Origin: Guillardia theta CCMP2712
Taxonomy: Eukaryota > Cryptophyceae > Pyrenomonadales > Geminigeraceae
Reading direction: 5' to 3'
NCBI RefSeq assembly: GCF_000315625.1
Contig: NW_005434619.1
Location: 465,810 to 514,055 of the forward strand
DNA: 48,246 bases
The notes under the pieces are model-generated. The model searched no databases and was not told the origin of the DNA. It saw only the letters and a list, made by a program, of their open reading frames with translations. Each line of letters starts with the position of its first letter. Position 1 is the first letter of the stretch. Made by a program: the position numbers and the translations under genes. Shown one piece after another: positions 46,361 to 48,246 of the stretch.

Positions 46361-47460
46361 CAGGAAGAGTTGATGTATATAGGAAGGAAAGAGACGCCCA
46401 CCAAACACCCTTCAGAGCGAGACAGAGCATTGCCACATAGCTCGCGAGAACCTGCCTCAACAAAAGACTCATATACTTGTGAGGTATAATTTTCTGTACA
46501 ATTAGACTCAGAGCTCTCAGCGGCGCCTGCTCTGCTCTCTGATGCAACAAACGTGCAACCTCTGCCTCCCACCTGTGATCCTTGTGCTACAGCCTTAGAC
46601 CCCCTCTACGTGGATGCTGGCATCGTCACGAAGCTTCATCAGCAGGGTCGTCGACACACCCGGACCCACGTCCCTCAGCATGGTCCCACCAACAGACTCA
46701 TGGGCGACCTCTGGCACCCTGGCCTCTCCACCACACCTGGAATTGGCTGGTTCTGGACTTCACCATGACTCATCGCTACAACAGCAGCGGCAGCCCCTTC
46801 GGCCTTTCTGCGCTCTCCGGCCCGGCCCAGCAGAAGATTTTGGATCATCGCGCAAGATATGCCACCCGGGCTATCACCCGCCGAAAGCCTTTCTTCCCTT
46901 CAATGCAGGTACGGATGATCTTCTTCTACCTGGCGGTTCACCATGGAACTGCTGACAGCGGGCTGGGATAGATGCGCTCAGGAGGCGGTGTATGGGGACC
47001 CTTGCTTTCATCGTTTGCGTGCTCGTCTGTTTTTGCAGCATCGAGTTCGCACTGGCCTTGCCGTCCTCCTCGCAGGAGCCTTGCGCTGCTGCTCTTTGTC
47101 CTGATCCTTGTTCCCCTGCTTGGGTTTAGGGTTTAGCCAAGACTCTCGATGTCATCGCTCTCAGCCTCCTGTCGATCTGTGAGCCTCTTGTTTCTTGCGA
47201 TCAGTAAATTTGCTGAGCACCATGGGTTGAGCTGCACGGGCAAGGTCGACAAGCAAGACCGACTGCGGCTGACGATGAGAGATGAAGTCGAAATGGAGGC
47301 TGAGGAGGGCGAGGGCGTGGAGGAGGAGGCTGGCACAGGCCTCTCTCGCGCTTGAAGCTCGAGGCAAGTCTTAGAGGTGGACAAGAGGCGGAGCGGAGCT
47401 GTGGGCCCCAAGGGGGGAAGGAGGAAGAAATAAAGCTAATTTATTTATTGACTGAAAAAG
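46361..47460. other. Subtelomeric stretch with weak open frames
   Basis: Three overlapping plus frames at 46,553-46,971 are open (one contains THRYNSSGSPFGLSALSGPA) but none matches a family I know and no frame is clearly preferred. An interstitial GGGTTTAGGGTTTAG lies at about 47,122-47,136. A decayed gene or transposon piece is possible. I do not assign one. Confidence 0.4.
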
Positions 47461-47477
47461 CAGGTGGGCACGGGGCA

Positions 47478-47562
47478 GGGGGAGGGGGAGGCGGGGGGAG
47501 GAGGCCGGGCGGCGGCCGGCCGGGCCCCGAGGCGAGGCCCGGTCCGGACCGAGGGGACGTGA
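47478..47562. other. Second GC-rich block
   Basis: GGCCGG- and GGGG-rich sequence similar in character to the island at 14.4-14.85 kb, here in subtelomeric context. Confidence 0.55.
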
Positions 47563-47843
47563 GTCTCAGGGACCCATCCACAACCCACCTGCCACCTCAT
47601 CCATCATCCACTCACTGGCCGAAGGCCGGCCGAGACCACCAATGAGTACCGAGGCCGAGGAAGCAACACAAGTAAAGCACGGACGACCCAGGCCAAGGCG
47701 GCCAGCGTAGGAAACTCCACTGGCTGAGGCCTGGGAAGACCACTGAAGTATGATCAGAGGAGGGAGCCGCAGAGCAGAAGCACGGCAGCCAAGTCGGGCC
47801 GAACTGCCAGGTCACGAGATCCCTGTTAGACTAGAATAAGGCA

Positions 47844-47972
47844 TTTAGGGTTTAGGGTTTAGGGTTTAGGAGCCGGCCCTTAGTAAGAGCAGCCGGCCCT
47901 TAGTAAGAGCAGCCGGCCCTTAGTAAGAGCAGCCGGGGTTTAGGGTTTAGGGTTTAGGGTTTAGGGTTTAGG
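47844..47972 (+). repeat. Interstitial TTTAGGG telomere repeats around a 20-bp satellite
   Basis: About four TTTAGGG units (47,844-47,870), then AGCCGGCCCTTAGTAAGAGC three times, a truncated copy, then about five more TTTAGGG units to 47,972. The G-rich strand reads rightward, so the chromosome end is expected to the right. Confidence 0.92.
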
Positions 47973-48246
47973 AGGATCCCTTTATCTGAGAGGATCCCTT
48001 TATCTGAGGCAGGATCCCTTTATCTGAGGCAGGATCCCTTTATCTGAGGCAGGATCCCTTTATCTGAGGCATGCAGGATCCCTTTATCTGAGGCATGCAG
48101 GATCCCTTTATCTGAGGCATGCAGGATCCCTTTATCTGAGGCAGGATCCCTTTATCTGAGGCATGCAGGATCCCTTCATCTGAGGCATGCAGGATCCCTT
48201 TATCTGAGGCATGCAGGATCCCTTTATCTGAGGCATGCAGGATCCC
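47973..48246 (+). repeat. AGGATCCCTTTATCTGAGGC satellite running off the window
   Basis: About a dozen copies of AGGATCCCTTTATCTGAGGC, many extended by ATGC to 24 bases, with one CTTCATC variant. It starts directly at the telomeric repeats and continues to the edge. Confidence 0.93.

Noticed and set aside
45149..46408. 419-codon Leu/His/Asp-rich frame on the minus strand
   Set aside because: It is the complement of a minisatellite whose units are multiples of three. Composition follows the repeat and no domain is visible.
46553..46971. Retrotransposon or secreted-protein fragment
   Set aside because: Three overlapping frames are open with no preferred one and no recognisable transposon motif, so it is left unassigned.
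47973..48246. CRISPR-like array of GGATCC repeats
   Set aside because: Units of 20-24 bp are contiguous without spacers and adjoin telomere repeats. It is a satellite.

Overview
This is a eukaryotic nuclear window: intron-rich genes with GT-AG introns, pyrimidine-rich microsatellites, Sfi1-like, MORN, PDZ, F-box and CHAT families, and plant-type TTTAGGG repeats at the right edge. Base composition near 50% GC, very short introns and this telomere repeat would suit a cryptophyte alga such as Guillardia theta. That identification is an inference, not something the sequence proves. The TTTAGGG strand points right and the last 400 bases are satellite arrays, so the right edge is probably subtelomeric.

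Nearly every gene is cut by introns, many of them 43 to 61 nt long. I rebuilt genes by joining exons in phase at GT-AG sites and checking them against protein families. Exon joins are therefore predictions.

Layout: 0.46-2.2 kb, a weak Ser/Glu-rich plus-strand gene. 2.4-6.3 kb (minus), an F-box/leucine-rich-repeat protein. 7.4-8.1 kb, an unrecognised plus-strand gene. 8.2-8.8 kb, a minisatellite. 9.0-13.0 kb (minus), a TPR-CHAT protein whose two catalytic residues look replaced. 14.9-17.0 kb (plus), an orphan membrane/EGF-like protein. 17.1-20.5 kb (minus), an eIF2-alpha kinase. 21.7-24.3 kb (plus), an acylated MORN protein. 24.6-26.6 kb (minus), a LON-domain protein. 27.6-29.1 kb (plus), a PDZ/coiled-coil protein. 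29.2-32.5 kb (minus), a coiled-coil protein with Sfi1-like Trp repeats. 32.8-37.6 kb (plus), a CbbX/SpoVK-type AAA+ ATPase with a long tail. 38.2-41.2 kb (plus), an ERO1 thiol oxidase that reads through into a cytochrome b5 domain. 43.6-44.8 kb (plus), a single-exon, probably GPI-anchored surface protein. From 41.2 kb rightward the non-genic sequence is repeats, interstitial telomere motifs and satellites.

The genes are mostly unrelated housekeeping and regulatory genes, as expected for a eukaryotic chromosome arm. Two concern ER and translational stress: the eIF2-alpha kinase and ERO1. The most notable item is the ERO1-cytochrome b5 fusion, which would place a heme domain on the main ER disulfide-forming oxidase. 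Second is the CHAT protein with degenerate catalytic residues. A GGGGTAC/GTACCCC motif recurs in intergenic, mostly upstream, regions and may be a promoter or repeat signature.
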